DNA from: Agroathelia rolfsii
Lineage: Eukaryota; Basidiomycota; Agaricomycetes; Amylocorticiales; Amylocorticiaceae
Direction of reading: 5' to 3'
Assembly: GCA_018343915.1 (NCBI GenBank)
Contig: JABRWF010000003.1
Location: 5,146,001-5,210,000 of the forward strand
DNA: 64,000 nucleotides
The position numbers were made by a program, and so were the translations under genes. Below, in pieces: positions 35,138 through 46,416 of the stretch (positions within the stretch are counted from its first letter, which is position 1; every line of letters starts with the position of its first letter). The notes under the pieces are model-generated. The model was given only the letters and a program-made list of their open reading frames with translations. It did not search any database and was not told where the DNA came from.

Positions 35138-37062
35138 ATGAACTCTGAATTTCAATCTCCCAAGAGCTTTCAAGAGTTTCGCGATAGCCTGGTGCAGGCT
35201 GTGTACTACAAAAACGGCCGTCAGCTGGCTTCTCTTCTCGCCGTAACAGGTGCTCACAGCAAAGCACTGCTCAAAGAATTCAAGAACCCAACGGTATGTA
35301 GCGCTCACAATCACAATCTCCTCTGGCTGGAGAGGGGTCTACCCTGCTCTGGTGGGATAAGCAGTGTCTCACAAACGTGCTCAGTAGGAAAGGTCCCTCA
35401 AGTTCTACGAAGGTTCCCTTGTCGAACCATGGGACAAGATCTCTATATACTTTATACTCGTGGCTAATCAAATAGCCAAGAAAAGATATGAAGATGCCTT
35501 CAAAGAGCAGACCTCACTCTTCCAGTATGTTTTCATATTTCAAATCAAGCTTGCATCGTGTTCTTCTGACCGGTATAGCACAGGCATTTCTCCAAGTATT
35601 TTGTCCAAAATGATGGCTGGACACTAATTGCACTGTTTACCATACTAAGAGGCCTTCGTGACCTCGCACATGATGTGAGAGTGTAGTTCGCGTTATGTAG
35701 CGTCACTAAAACCGGGGCTTTAGGCAGATCTTCAGGCAAAATACAACAACAGGCAAAGTGAATACCGAGAAGAAGCCGCCCGGCACATTTCAAAGGCCTT
35801 TAGTAGTTGCATGGTGGACAGGTACAATGATAACTCCGTTTTTCTTTATTCGCCCTGGGGGATTTGGCCTAACCGCCATAATCAGAACTTCGCCTCCGGA
35901 TGAGTCCCGAAAATGGGGAATCTACTATGTTGCAGGCCTCATTCTACAGTGTTATTTCAGGGTATGCGAATCTCTTATTTTGCTCGGACCATGCGTATCA
36001 GTGACGTCTACAGTAGTTGGACAAATTAAACCTTGCGAAGCCCATTATGCGTGCCCTCGACAATAATAACGACATACCAGCATTAAACCAGTATCCGCGG
36101 TCTCACCAGGTTCTTTCATCCTTCCATCTTTCATTCCTATTTAAAGAGACTGACGTGATGGGTGCGCTAGGTCACTTTTAGGTACTATGTGGGCATGCTA
36201 GCCTTTCTCAACGAGGACTACACAAAGGTCCAGTATCCTTTCTTTCACAGACACACCTGTTTGTCTTACACAGCTGTCTCATATGTTCTGTTCTATCTCT
36301 AGGCCGAGAATGAACTCACGCTAGCCTTCTACAACTGTTATCTATCTGCGCACAACAATCAACAGTACGTCTCTTGCCCACTCTGGATGTGCCAGGGCTC
36401 ATAAGCACCTAATTCCCATTTCACAGGCGAATCGCAACCTATTTAATACCATTGCGCATACTCAAAGGACATCTACCATCTGATGAGCTTTTGGCCCGCT
36501 TCCCTTTGTTGACACAACTCTATCGGCCGTTCATCGATGCGATCCGCAAGGGTGACATTATTGCCTACGACAAGGCACTGGAAACGTCATCCCCACAGCT
36601 TCTGCGGCTCAACATCTATCTCATCCTGGAACGGGCACGAGAAATGTGCATTCGTGGTCTATTTCGGCGCGTGTAAGTGTTCTCTGTTCGGCATTATCAT
36701 CACCCCATTTTTATCCTATCCTCTCCGCTCCTGTCGGTCGTCTCTTATTCACAGCCCTCCTCGGGCGTCCTCTTAAATCCATCAACCTGATACTGATGGT
36801 GTGCTATCTATATTTAACCCTACTCTCTAGATGGATATCGATGGACAGAGCCACCCGAATACCGGTGCCACTCTTTACAGCTGCATTGCACGTCTCGGGG
36901 TTACAGGATGTGTCGGAGACAGAGGCAGAGTGCTACATTGCCAACATGATCTACAAAGGAATGGTAAGGGGATACATTTCGCACGAGCGGCAGACGGTTG
37001 TGCTAGCGTCTACAAACGCGTTTCCTAGCCTAACCGATCGGCCAAAACCCTATATCGTCTGA
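35138..37062 (+). CDS. PCI-domain protein of the CSN12/Thp1 family
   Basis: Starts MNSEFQSPKSFQEFRDSLVQ and runs through about ten small exons. These carry KSLKFYEGSLVEPWDKISIY, FILVANQIAKKRYEDAFKEQ, DGWTLIALFTILRGLRDLAHD and YREEAARHISKAFSSCMVDR. Then come WGIYYVAGLILQCYFR, IMRALDNNNDIPALNQYPRS, VTFRYYVGMLAFLNEDYTK, AENELTLAFYNCYLSAHNN and RIATYLIPLRILKGHLPSDE. The PCI domain follows: LYRPFIDAIRKGDIIAYDKA, LLRLNIYLILERAREMCIRG, LFRRV and, after an intron, IPVPLFTAALHVSGLQDVSE, ECYIANMIYKGMVRGYISHE; stop at about 37060. This is the layout of CSN12 (COP9-signalosome-associated) and Thp1/PCID2 (TREX-2 mRNA export). I favour CSN12 from the LPSDELL-x(5)-LLTQLYRPF pattern, but the paralogue split needs an alignment. 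Confidence 0.87.
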
Positions 37063-37624
37063 TCTTCTAATGGATCAAGCTCGGGGGAGAAACTATGGTG
37101 GCATCTCGACAGATATGTGCTGTGCAAGTTAACCTGTGTTTGCTGTGTGATGTATGAAGAGAGTGAATGAGTCAGTTGTAGTTACGATATTAATCCAGCT
37201 GATTAATGTTGAGTGGCCCTCATGACGGGTACTTCTGGTGTTCGGCCATGAGATGCATGAGCGTGTTGGTCACACTGTGTACTGCCAACAACATCGGCAA
37301 TTGCGGCATCGGCCCGTGTGTGTGTGCACCGCCACCACCAATTGACCACCATAGGGCGGTCTGTCTATGCTCATTGGAAATATCATCAAGGCTGTACTCT
37401 AAAGAAGAGCCAATATCACCACAGATAGCAGCACAACTGCTGTGGTTGAAGTTTCAAGCCCAGAATGGCGTTGGCAGTGGACACCACTGGCATAGTTACG
37501 GTATTGACCAAAATATCCAGAATCCTATAAAGGGCTGCTCATCTAGCGCGTATTCTTGGCAGGGTTCTACTTCCCCACATCCGCAGCAGTTAGTTACCGC
37601 CACCTAGCCAACTCTATCTCTACA
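37063..37624. other. Intergenic spacer upstream of the vWA gene
   Basis: Contains the 3' flank of the PCI gene and the promoter/leader of the vWA gene. A 133-codon plus frame (37206-37607) overlaps the leader, shows no domain, and is probably not a gene. Confidence 0.4.
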
Positions 37625-39133
37625 ATGGGAAACACCTCATCCTCCCGTAATGCTTCGCCATCCGGACGTGACTTGTATAATCGCGCCAGCTCCAATATGC
37701 TCCATCGCCATCGGTCCATATCGGCAACCTCACTATCGTTATCCGATTCCAAAGAAACCCTTGTCCCTGATCTAAAAAACCAGTCCCCCACAGCGACCAA
37801 CAACCCTTTCCGGCGTCAAGGCCATACCAACTATGCAGATCAGAACAATCTAACCGTTCCCGGCTCGGAATATTCATTTTCTTCTCATCACAAGAGCCGA
37901 TCAGCGGGATCTTCGCCCATTATTGAAAATCGTCGTCCAATGTCACTGGGGGCTGATTGGAATCCGGCTCCACCATCGTATGAAACTGCAGTATGGAACA
38001 GGCGGGCTGCCGCTTCTGGTGTTCCGAATATTCAAGTCTCGTCTACTCAAGCTCCAGATGTTTCATTTTCATCGTCGCAACGGCGCGGCAGACGTAGGAG
38101 GAACACGCGTGAGCTTGAGTACCTCAGGGCGCCAATGCGACAAGAGAGTATCGAAGATGCTCTTGAAACTCTGAGAAGATATAATACTATTATATTGGTC
38201 GATGATTCTGGCTCCATGCAACTAGATGATCGGTGGGATGAAGTGCGGCATCTTTCCCCAATCAATTCAACAAATTATAGTCCGAGCTTATGGGTTATAA
38301 AATAGGCACGACAAGCACTTATAGGTCTAACTGAGATCGCCGCTCAATATGACGCGGATGGTGTAGATCTTCATTTCCTCAATTCAAATGTGAAAGGGTT
38401 AGACTTGAAAGTGTGTATTCCAGACGGATAAGCCTTCGATTATATATATATATATATACATATACCAATCAAACACTCTATCCTAGGACGCCACTCGTAT
38501 CAGAAGTCTGTTTGATCAAGTCAAGCCAAGAGGCAGCACCCCCATCGGCTATCGGCTAGAGATGCTCTTGCTGGCCTATATGGACAAGCTTGACACTGCC
38601 AAGCGCATGGGGAACATGGACAGCATCAAGCCCGTTAACTTCATCGTTCTTACTGATGGTGCAGCTAGTACGCTTCTTTTCCTTCTTGATCCAAGCCAAG
38701 CCCATCATATTCAACCTTTTCAATAGCGGATGATCCTGAGTCGGTTATTGTGACCATTGCCGGTAGGCTGGATCGGGACAATTATCCTTCGACGCAGGTA
38801 CGTCATATGTAGCATAGCCCACCTCGTATGCGGTGTATCTTATCAAATTTGATAGGTTGGTATTCAATTTGTACAAGTGGGACATGACAAGGCCGCCACT
38901 GCCTACTTACATGAGCTTGATGATGGTTTACAAAAACAGTTCCATGTTAGGGTATGTGTATTTCATGTTTCTCTTATTCAGTGGTGTTTACCGTGATCCC
39001 TACGCTTCTTTAGGACATTGTGGATACTACGCCCTATACAGGTGGCAAGCTGACGGCAGTCATGCTCACCAAAATCCTCTTAGGCGGCATCAACCGTCGG
39101 GTGGATCGCAAAGGAGGTGCTAGCGTCTTCTAA
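37625..39133 (+). CDS. von Willebrand A domain protein with myristoylation-type N terminus and PPxY motif
   Basis: ATG 37625 gives MGNTSSSRNASPSGRDLYNR; Gly-2 with Ser-6 fits an N-myristoylation signal, so a membrane-attached protein is likely (inference). A disordered region includes NPAPPSYETAVW, a PPxY site for WW-domain ubiquitin ligases. The vWA domain starts TLRRYNTIILVDDSGSMQLD, with the complete MIDAS first element D-x-S-x-S. After an intron come ARQALIGLTEIAAQYDADGV and DLHFLNSNVKG, then DATRIRSLFDQVKPRGSTPI (the conserved MIDAS Thr), NFIVLTDGAA (MIDAS Asp) and VIVTIAGRLDR, IQFVQVGHDKAATAYLHELD. The final exon reads DIVDTTPYTGGKLTAVMLTK to GASVF; TAA at 39131-39133. About six introns, one with a TA-dinucleotide run at about 38441-38457. 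Fungal proteins of this type are widespread but poorly studied. Confidence 0.87.
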
Positions 39134-39756
39134 CATCTTGCAAAAATCAAAAGCATGCGATACATATACGGCACACTGATCCGTATATCAGTCATGGCCC
39201 CACACCACATACGACAAACCCAAAGACACATCAACTGATCGTGATATTCGTCTGTAGCGTACCCTTTCATCTTTTCTTTGATTCACCCATTGTGTTCCCA
39301 TCATTCTCGCATCTTCGCTTTCTTACTCCAGTATTAATTCCATGTATTATCTGAACGGTTTTTTAACTTTCTCTTCTCATCCAATCTCTTTTAGTCCCGA
39401 TATTTAGATTTCTGTATATGTACTGTTAGTATTTAGTGCAATTCCAAATGTTGAACTATTTGTACAACCGGTCTTCCGTAGGCTTATCAAAGTTCGCAAT
39501 CCGATTGGTTCATCCCAATTAATATTTAATATTTTGTTCGCTCGTATACGGTGCCTAAATCGTTGTAATATCTTGTGATGCCATCTGACCCCATATCATC
39601 ATGCGATGGATCGAATGCGTTGTCGAGCGGCGGTATCAACGAGCAAGTCCGTCATTTCTATTATATTTCTAGGAGTAACAATGAAAAAAAAGAAATAATA
39701 GTCCAAATAGGGATGGAATTAAAAGAATGAGATTAAGAAAATAAAACAGCTAATTG
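39134..39756. other. Spacer between the convergent vWA gene and RTA1 array
   Basis: 3' flanks of both neighbours; AT-rich, no gene seen. Confidence 0.4.
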
Positions 39757-41045
39757 TTAAGCCCTCCACGCAGCAATGCCCTTAGTCGGAGATGACCCAA
39801 CTAATGACATATCATCCAGCGTGAATGATGGTACTGGTGCATGTTTGTCTGTGGCTCGGATATACTTGCCAGGCCAGAACGGCACGTAGACTGAAATGGC
39901 GATTACAAGTGGTAAGGTGTCCAGGCAGTAGAAGAAGTACTCGGTTTTGGACAGGTGGCCTGACCAGCCCTCGGACATTTCAGCCACACGATATGCGGAT
40001 CGTATCTATATCCGATGTTACCGCGAAGAAGGATAGAGAATCGCAGTAGACAATATTAGCATCTTAAAAAGCAGAGTCAGATGATATTTGCACACACCAA
40101 GATTCCAATAGAGCTTATCACAAGCGCAAATGCGAGCGTGCGCCAGTCGTGTGTCCATGGCTTATTGTCATCTTGTGTCCACGTTTCATACCTCTGGTTG
40201 TAAACCCGGTAGAAAAACATAAACGATACGAGCATGAAGAATGTGTACGATACAAGTTGAAGGGCTACCCCAGCCAAAGCAATCTATATATTGCAGTTGA
40301 TTTTAGCGTCGTCAGGCTTCAGTCTCGGTTGACTATATTGCAGGAACTATACTGACATGCATACCCATATTAGCTGTGCTGATATTATGAGATGCTGAGA
40401 TGCCACCGCCCCCAGATTGGATTAGAAAAGTAACAACATCCGAAGAAACAAATATCAAGGCGAGACGGCGAGGAGGCACAATAAGGATATCCCCCAGCTC
40501 GTGATGAAACGAGAGATGGGCCAGCAGTACATAGTTTCCTGCGAGGAATGCACATGGCTATTTGTGACAAGAGAATTCATTAGCATGATAACAGCGTACT
40601 ATAGAACAGCATACAGAAATGAGAATGAGCAAATACTCGACAATGTATATGCTCAGACTATTGGGATTATTTCGCAAGACAAAACGAAATATGAAGCCAA
40701 GCGCATAGCCTAATAAATAATGGAGTTAGCACACACTCCTTCGGGGAACTCTTATATGCGCGAATGCTGACAAAATTCTCCAATGATCAATACTAGCATG
40801 AATTTGCCGCCCCATTTCTTCATGAGCCATGATTGAGCGAATGTCGCAAGCAAAATCAAAGCTATTGCAATGATAGATGAGGACTAAGCGTGGCTGGAAA
40901 TCATTGAAATAATCGTACCTAAAGCGACGGATGTTAGGATATTTGAAGGTGTATATCCTAACAAGGTGTCTTGGCTAGAAGAATTACTAGCTGCCCGTGT
41001 TGTTGCGAAAAAGAGAGATAGGTAGAATAATGTTAAATACCACAT
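39757..41045 (-). CDS. RTA1-like seven-helix membrane protein, copy A
   Basis: Six exons from ATG 41045. Exon 1 has a signal-like start MWYLTLFYLSLFFATTRAAS, then LLGYTPSNILTSVAL. Later exons give IALILLATFAQSWLMKKWGG, IIGEF, YALGFIFRFVLRNNPNSLSI and CAFLAGNYVLLAHLSFHHEL. The family signature is RRLALIFVSSDVVTFLIQSG followed by GGG. Then come IALAGVALQLVSYTFFMLVS, DWRTLAFALVISSIGIL, and the last exon with IRSAYRVAEMSEGWSGHL, YFFYCLDTLPLVIAISVYVP and FWPGKYI. RTA1-type proteins are fungal plasma-membrane proteins linked to lipid translocation or resistance to lipid-like toxicants and azoles (family knowledge; substrate here unknown). All exons are open and the splice sites present, so this copy looks functional. 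It is the leftmost and 3'-most unit of a four-copy same-strand array. Confidence 0.87.
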
Positions 41046-42759
41046 GGTGCTGGTCAACATGTGCTGTAGGCCAACTGTAGGAGATAAAATTGAGGGAGTA
41101 ATTAAATTTTATGGACCCTCGTGTATAAGGACATGACAGCTTTTGTATGTGGTGCGTTGCTAGTAATGGGCTTGTCTCTGAGAGGCGGCGCCGGGTAATA
41201 CCATCACTATCTATACATTATAGGGATGTAGAGTGCCTGGGTGGGTGCGCAGCAACAGCACTACACTCCCATGGCTGTGTACAATGCAGTGCTTCTCTAC
41301 CATATTTTTTTCTCGTTGACAATCTATCGTGTTTAGCCGTGCCACTCACTGACACAGTTGTTCAGTGAGATAGCCCGTCATGACTGTCACGCGCAATTTT
41401 CCCCACACTCCGTCACAGTCTTCAAACTTAATAGACTCGGAAGCTTAATTTGAACCTACTAGTAACATACTTGTCTCTGCTTGTGAAACCTACTAGTAGT
41501 AAGAACTCGAAGCTTGCAGTTTCATCATACTATACCAGCCATGGACGGAACCACTCTCTGATCGTGGCCTATCATAATTATGACCTCGAGCCTACTGGCA
41601 CGCAGTAACATGTAGCAACTTAAACTTCAATTGATTGATTTGTGATTTATGTGGCGGCGAAACTTGACCGACATTCAGTGCTGGTGGTTCTCGGGTAAAT
41701 ATATGCCTATGATCAGGATCCTGCCATTGTTGTGCATCACTGGCTTCAACGACTGTACCGCCATATCACTGCATCGGCAACGCCTACACTATGAGTACTA
41801 TCAAGCCTCGTATAATACCTGCAGGGTTTTTGTAAGCCCTGCCAGTGTGCCGCTCTCACATCTTGGTGACAACAATGGATTCCGAACAGCTACTTTTTGC
41901 AAAAGAACAATTTAATCTTTAAAATGAAACGGCATTCCTCAGATTGTGTGTAGCTTGGCATAGATCCTGTTTTCTTTCAGAACACGCCTAAAAGATGATA
42001 TTTTGAATTTTACTTGCCGGTTCAGCTACCGCCGAAAATAGGTACGCTGAAAACATCCCGCAAATGACTGCGTCTCCCAATCAGTCGACTGCGGGCAGAG
42101 TATTTTACGTGATTATACGCAAAGCCTAACTATCTGAGCAATAAGCGGACTCTTGCAGCGGGATTTTATGTCCGCCGGGTCAAGTACTAGCCGACTAAGC
42201 CATCATGCGTGATTGAGATCCAACTCGTGATGGAGGTGTTATCCTTACACAATAACAGACTACAAACTTCGGAACAATCAAAGTGGATAGGTATCGTGGC
42301 TCTCATCGGATCTACTGTCCTTTATGATATAACGGCTGGCTTGTAAATTGAGTCATTTTTTGTTTGCAATCCTCTAGCTAATTCATTCAACTTGCACTAA
42401 GTATCCTCTCAAAGATATTTACATCTACATGATTTGAAGAATGGATCACTCGTGTATCAACCTCTCGCTGATGTGCATAAAAATGACTCATTTAACGAAA
42501 TAATACAGCCTGAAAACAAAATCATGCATATCTGTACCACTAACTTCAAGTTAGCCTATCTGTTGGTAGAATAGGGTGCAAAACAATATTTTATGATCAA
42601 ATCTTGTAATTATAGTGCACGGAACCCATATGGTTCCCTAACAACCCTACTACTATAACTACTCCCACGTAAAAATAAGTGCGTCATGAGTACAATATAA
42701 GCAAATACACAAGTCCATGGAAAGTAGATAGTTCCAAGTTGTGAGGACATATCAGATTT
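41046..42759. other. Spacer between RTA1 copies A and B, 1.7 kb
   Basis: It contains the upstream region of copy A and the 3' flank of copy B. Short frames at 41147-41368 and 41649-41915 (plus) show no features. No additional RTA1 exon was recognised in it. Confidence 0.45.
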
Positions 42760-44053
42760 TTAGTAACTTCTATTCGGGCCGCGGGTCAGCTTTGTCGTCG
42801 ATACGTCATGTAGTGGTAGCGACGATGGGGGATGCCCGGGAGTTATGTATTTACCCGGCCAGAATGGTACATAGACCGAGATGGCAATAAAGAGTGGAAG
42901 GGTGTCCAAGCAATAGAAGAGGTATTCGGTCGTGGACAAGTGGCCAAAGTAACCCTCAGACATTTCATCCACACGGTATCCGGATCGAACCTAGATAAAA
43001 AAAAAACAAGACAAAAAAGTAGATTAGAAGTGAGGGGTTTGGAGTGAACGTGAAGTCACATACCAGAATCCCGAGGCAACTGATGAAAAGCGCAAATGCG
43101 AGGATACGCCAATCGCGCATCCGTGGGCCATGACTATCTCGCGTCCATACTTCATAACGTTGGGTGCGAACGCGGAATAAGAAGACGAGGAACACAAGAG
43201 TAAAGAATAAGTAAGACACTAATTGCAGGGCAAGACCAGCCAACGCGATCTGAATATGATGTTGTAAGTATTCTAATAGAGGATGTAAATGGTAAGGGGA
43301 CTGGACTAACATGCATTCCCATATTGGCTGTGTTTACATTTTGAGTGGCCGAGAGACCGCCGCCGCCAGCTTGGATAAAGAATGTCGTGATATCCGACGT
43401 AACAAAGATGGTTGCCAGGCGACTAGGACGGACAATGAGGAGGTCACCAGAGTCAAGATGGCGAGCTAAATGAGATAATAAAACATAATTTCCCGCGAGG
43501 AATGCGCATGGCTGTAGATAAAGGAGTTATGAGATAAGTATATTAATCGTTCTCTGACATAATAAAGGAAACATAAACTTACGGAGAGGAGAATTAACAT
43601 GTCTTCGATGATGTAGATACCCAGACTAGCAGGATGGCTATGCAGAAGGTAGCGAGTTATGAAGCCAAGAATAAAACCTTATAACAGAACAGAAATTTTG
43701 TTAGTGTGTATCTATTAGAAAAATTCTAGGATTGCATATACTAACAGTACTCTCCGATAACCAAGGTCAACATGAATCGGCCTCCCCATTTCTTTATGAA
43801 CCATGAGTGAGTGAGTGCGACGATCAGTATCAAGACTGTCCCATAAAAATGATTATGATGTAACAACAACTAGTGAGTTTCAACCGCAGTAAGAAGTATG
43901 GGGAGTAAGCATACCGACTGCAATAGTGGTTAGAACATTTGAAGGGATGTAATGCATTATACTATACGTCTGGTCACTTGAAGAGTCACCAGCCGCATAT
44001 GTTACCGAGAACAGAAGAGAGAAGCAAAACAAAGTCAAATTGGAATGGCCCAT
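42760..44053 (-). CDS. RTA1-like seven-helix membrane protein, copy B
   Basis: The same six-exon structure as copy A. ATG 44053 opens MGHSNLTLFCFSLLFSVTYA, then a signal cleavage-like AAGDSSS and HYIPSNVLTTIAV. Exons follow with VALTHSWFIKKWGGRFML, LGFITRYLLHSHPASLGIYI, PCAFLAGNYVLLSHLARHLD, SRLATIFVTSDITTFFIQAG plus GGGLSATQNVNTANMGMH, IALAGLALQLVSYLFFTLVF and RDWRILAFALFISCLGIL. The last exon has VRSGYRVDEMSEGYFGHL, EYLFYCLDTLPLFIAISVYV and FWPGKYITPG, ending PNRSY at 42760. The RTA1 signature with Gln and a Gly run is intact. Upstream in-frame ATGs at 44077 and 44062 exist; 44053 was chosen because it aligns with the signal peptides of the other copies. Confidence 0.87.
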
Positions 44054-45121
44054 GACACGCATGTGGACTAGCCGCAATTGGATTCTGAGGATGTTGAAAG
44101 CGATAGGATGATGTGATGAGTCTTCATGTTCGACAAGATTGCCAGCTTTTGTATGCAGTTAGCTGTGAGAAGGCACGATGTGTAGCCACCAATTGCATAG
44201 GTTGCATAGGTTGTTCCATCGGATGGCATGGGGCAGAGAGTGTTTCCGCCGGGACATCCGACGGATGCAGCCTACCCCATCATCATCATGAGTGACTAGA
44301 ATAAGTGTCTACAGAACCAGCGCAGCGCAGCAGCAACGTTGTCTTGGCATGACTGCGCATATATAATATCGGCCATACTACAGGCCATCTTATTATGAGA
44401 GATACACTTTCTTACGACTAGTAGGCAGTGCTAATGAGTGCCAGTGGTTCACTTTACCCAGTCACTGATCCAGCCGGGCCGAGATCTCGGCTCGCCAAAA
44501 TACTACCAATCAGAGCCTAATGTATCTATAACTCTCGGACAAACATTGGACTTGTGCTCCGACCGCTGGAAATTTGAAACAAAGAGTGTTATACATCCTA
44601 CTTATGAGTCACTACTAGTAGTAGCCATTTACTACAGAGTCATAACAAATAGAGCCTCGGTGAAGGGATGTCTCCGAGAAGTTCTGATGCCCAGGTCTTG
44701 ACATGCTTGACGAGTGGACACTGATAGGCTAATTGAATCTAGAGACATTGACCCGGGCCGGGGCAGATCCCGTACATGGACTTGGTAAAGGACACTTCAC
44801 ACTCCAGCCTCAGTAGTTGCAAACTGCTAGGAAAGGTACAGTTCCCAGATTTGTAACCTGTATAAATATTTATCTTAATTCACCGTTACTATCATAATAA
44901 CATATGATTTTGACGCAACTCCTTGGAGGGGCTCTACTACTGTAAGTAAGTCCTGGATTCTTCAACTTGAATTACACCATCATTTTCATATATCAGCGAA
45001 TGAACTATATTAATATTTGTCTATAGCTCTTCCAAAAATAACATAAATAATCAATCGAAATATAGCTACATTTTTCAAATAGTATTCAGCTGAAGAAATC
45101 AACACCGCCGATGGATGATTT
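44054..45121. other. Spacer between RTA1 copies B and C
   Basis: About 1.07 kb with no recognisable gene; the plus frame at 44438-44701 has no domain. Promoter of copy B should lie at its left edge. Confidence 0.4.
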
Positions 45122-46416
45122 TTACAATGCCCCAGTAGATTCCATGCCCTGATTCAAGTATGCTGATGGCGTGTGATGTAGCGGCAGCGAGACTGACTCG
45201 GAGACATTCCCACTGGGTATATACTTACCAGGCGAGAAAGGCATATAGACTAAGGTTGCAATCAAGAGTGGGAGCGTGTCCAAGCAGTAGAAAGGGTGTT
45301 CTGTTGCGGAAAGCTGTCCCGTATAGCCCTCGGACATTTCAGCGACACGATAGGAAGATTGAACCTAAATAAATGAAAGATAATAATGGGGGAGAGATGA
45401 ATGTATTAGGATGGGTAATATGGCGGTAAGGTGACGCTACATATCAAAATACCGAGACAACTGATCAAAAGCGCAAATGCGAGCGCGCGCTAGTCATGCT
45501 TCCATGGTATGTGGCTATCTCGATTCCATCTTCCATCCCGTGCCATATAAATGCGGTGGATGAACATTAAAAATACCAATGTAAAGAATACATAAGATAT
45601 CGGTTGGAATACGAGGCCGACCAGTGCAATCTGAATATCAAACCAGTTTTAATTTACACAAAAGCAGATAAAAAAAAAGAGACTGACATGTGTACTGTGT
45701 TTATACTATGCGAAGCGTATATACTAGCGCCTGCAGCCTAAATGAGGAAAGTGGTGATGTCCGAAGAAGCGAAAAGCGCGAGATGGCGAGGAGACACAAT
45801 AAGCAAGTCACCAGATTTGAGATGGTTTGCGAGACGACCTAATAGCACATAATTTCCCGCGAGAAAAGGACATGGCTTAGGATTGAAAAATGAATTAGCA
45901 TATCCATATTAATCAATTTCTGTTGCAATGGAAGCCGATGTATATGTGAACTTACAGAAAGGAGAATGAATACATTTTCAAGAACGTATATGGTTAGATT
46001 ATTAGGATGCCTCTGCAAGAGAAAGCGGATTATGAAGCCAATGGGAAAATCTACGGAAAGGAATATATCTTGTAAGTACGCTTCTATTGAAACACGAATG
46101 TCAAATATACCGACCGATTTCTCCAATGATCAATATCAACATGAATCTGCCTCCCTATTTCCCATGAGACACAAGTGAAGGATCCCAGTAATACAAATCA
46201 AGACTTCCCCGAGGAAATTTAGGTGAGCATTCAACCCGTCACCCGGATTATGCAAGAGTGCTGAGGATTACCAAGGGCAATACTGGACGGAGTATCTGAT
46301 GGGACATATTGCATGAGCTTATGAGGCTGGCTTGGAGTAGATTCGCCAGCTGCTAGTGCATGCACCGTATAGGAAAGGTTCAACAGAAAAGGGTATGAAA
46401 CAGCAAGATTCTTCAT
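45122..46416 (-). pseudogene. RTA1-like membrane protein, copy C, inactivated
   Basis: All six exon equivalents are present, but the gene is broken. The start (46416, MKNLAVSYPFLLNLSYTVHA) and the last exon (VAEMSEGYTGQL, HPFYCLDTLPLLIATLVYMP, FSPGKYI) are readable. Inactivating changes seen directly: a TAG at 46155-46157 in exon 2 where the other copies have the Trp of KKWGG, with a nearby frame shift; a TAG at 45738-45740 in the RTA1 signature exon where copies A and B have Gln; a TAG at 45490-45492 where the others have the Trp of DWR-LAFAL; and a donor after exon 5 reading ATATG rather than GTATG (45443-45444). Several independent lesions make a sequencing error unlikely. It probably retained its reading frame until fairly recently because the exon-level match to the other copies is still good. 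Confidence 0.88.

Noticed and set aside
37206..37607. Plus-strand frame of 133 codons upstream of the vWA gene
   Set aside because: Overlaps the leader of the vWA gene, has no domain, and the spacer is explained as promoter.
38441..38460. TA-dinucleotide run as a possible functional site
   Set aside because: It lies in an intron of the vWA gene and is an ordinary microsatellite.
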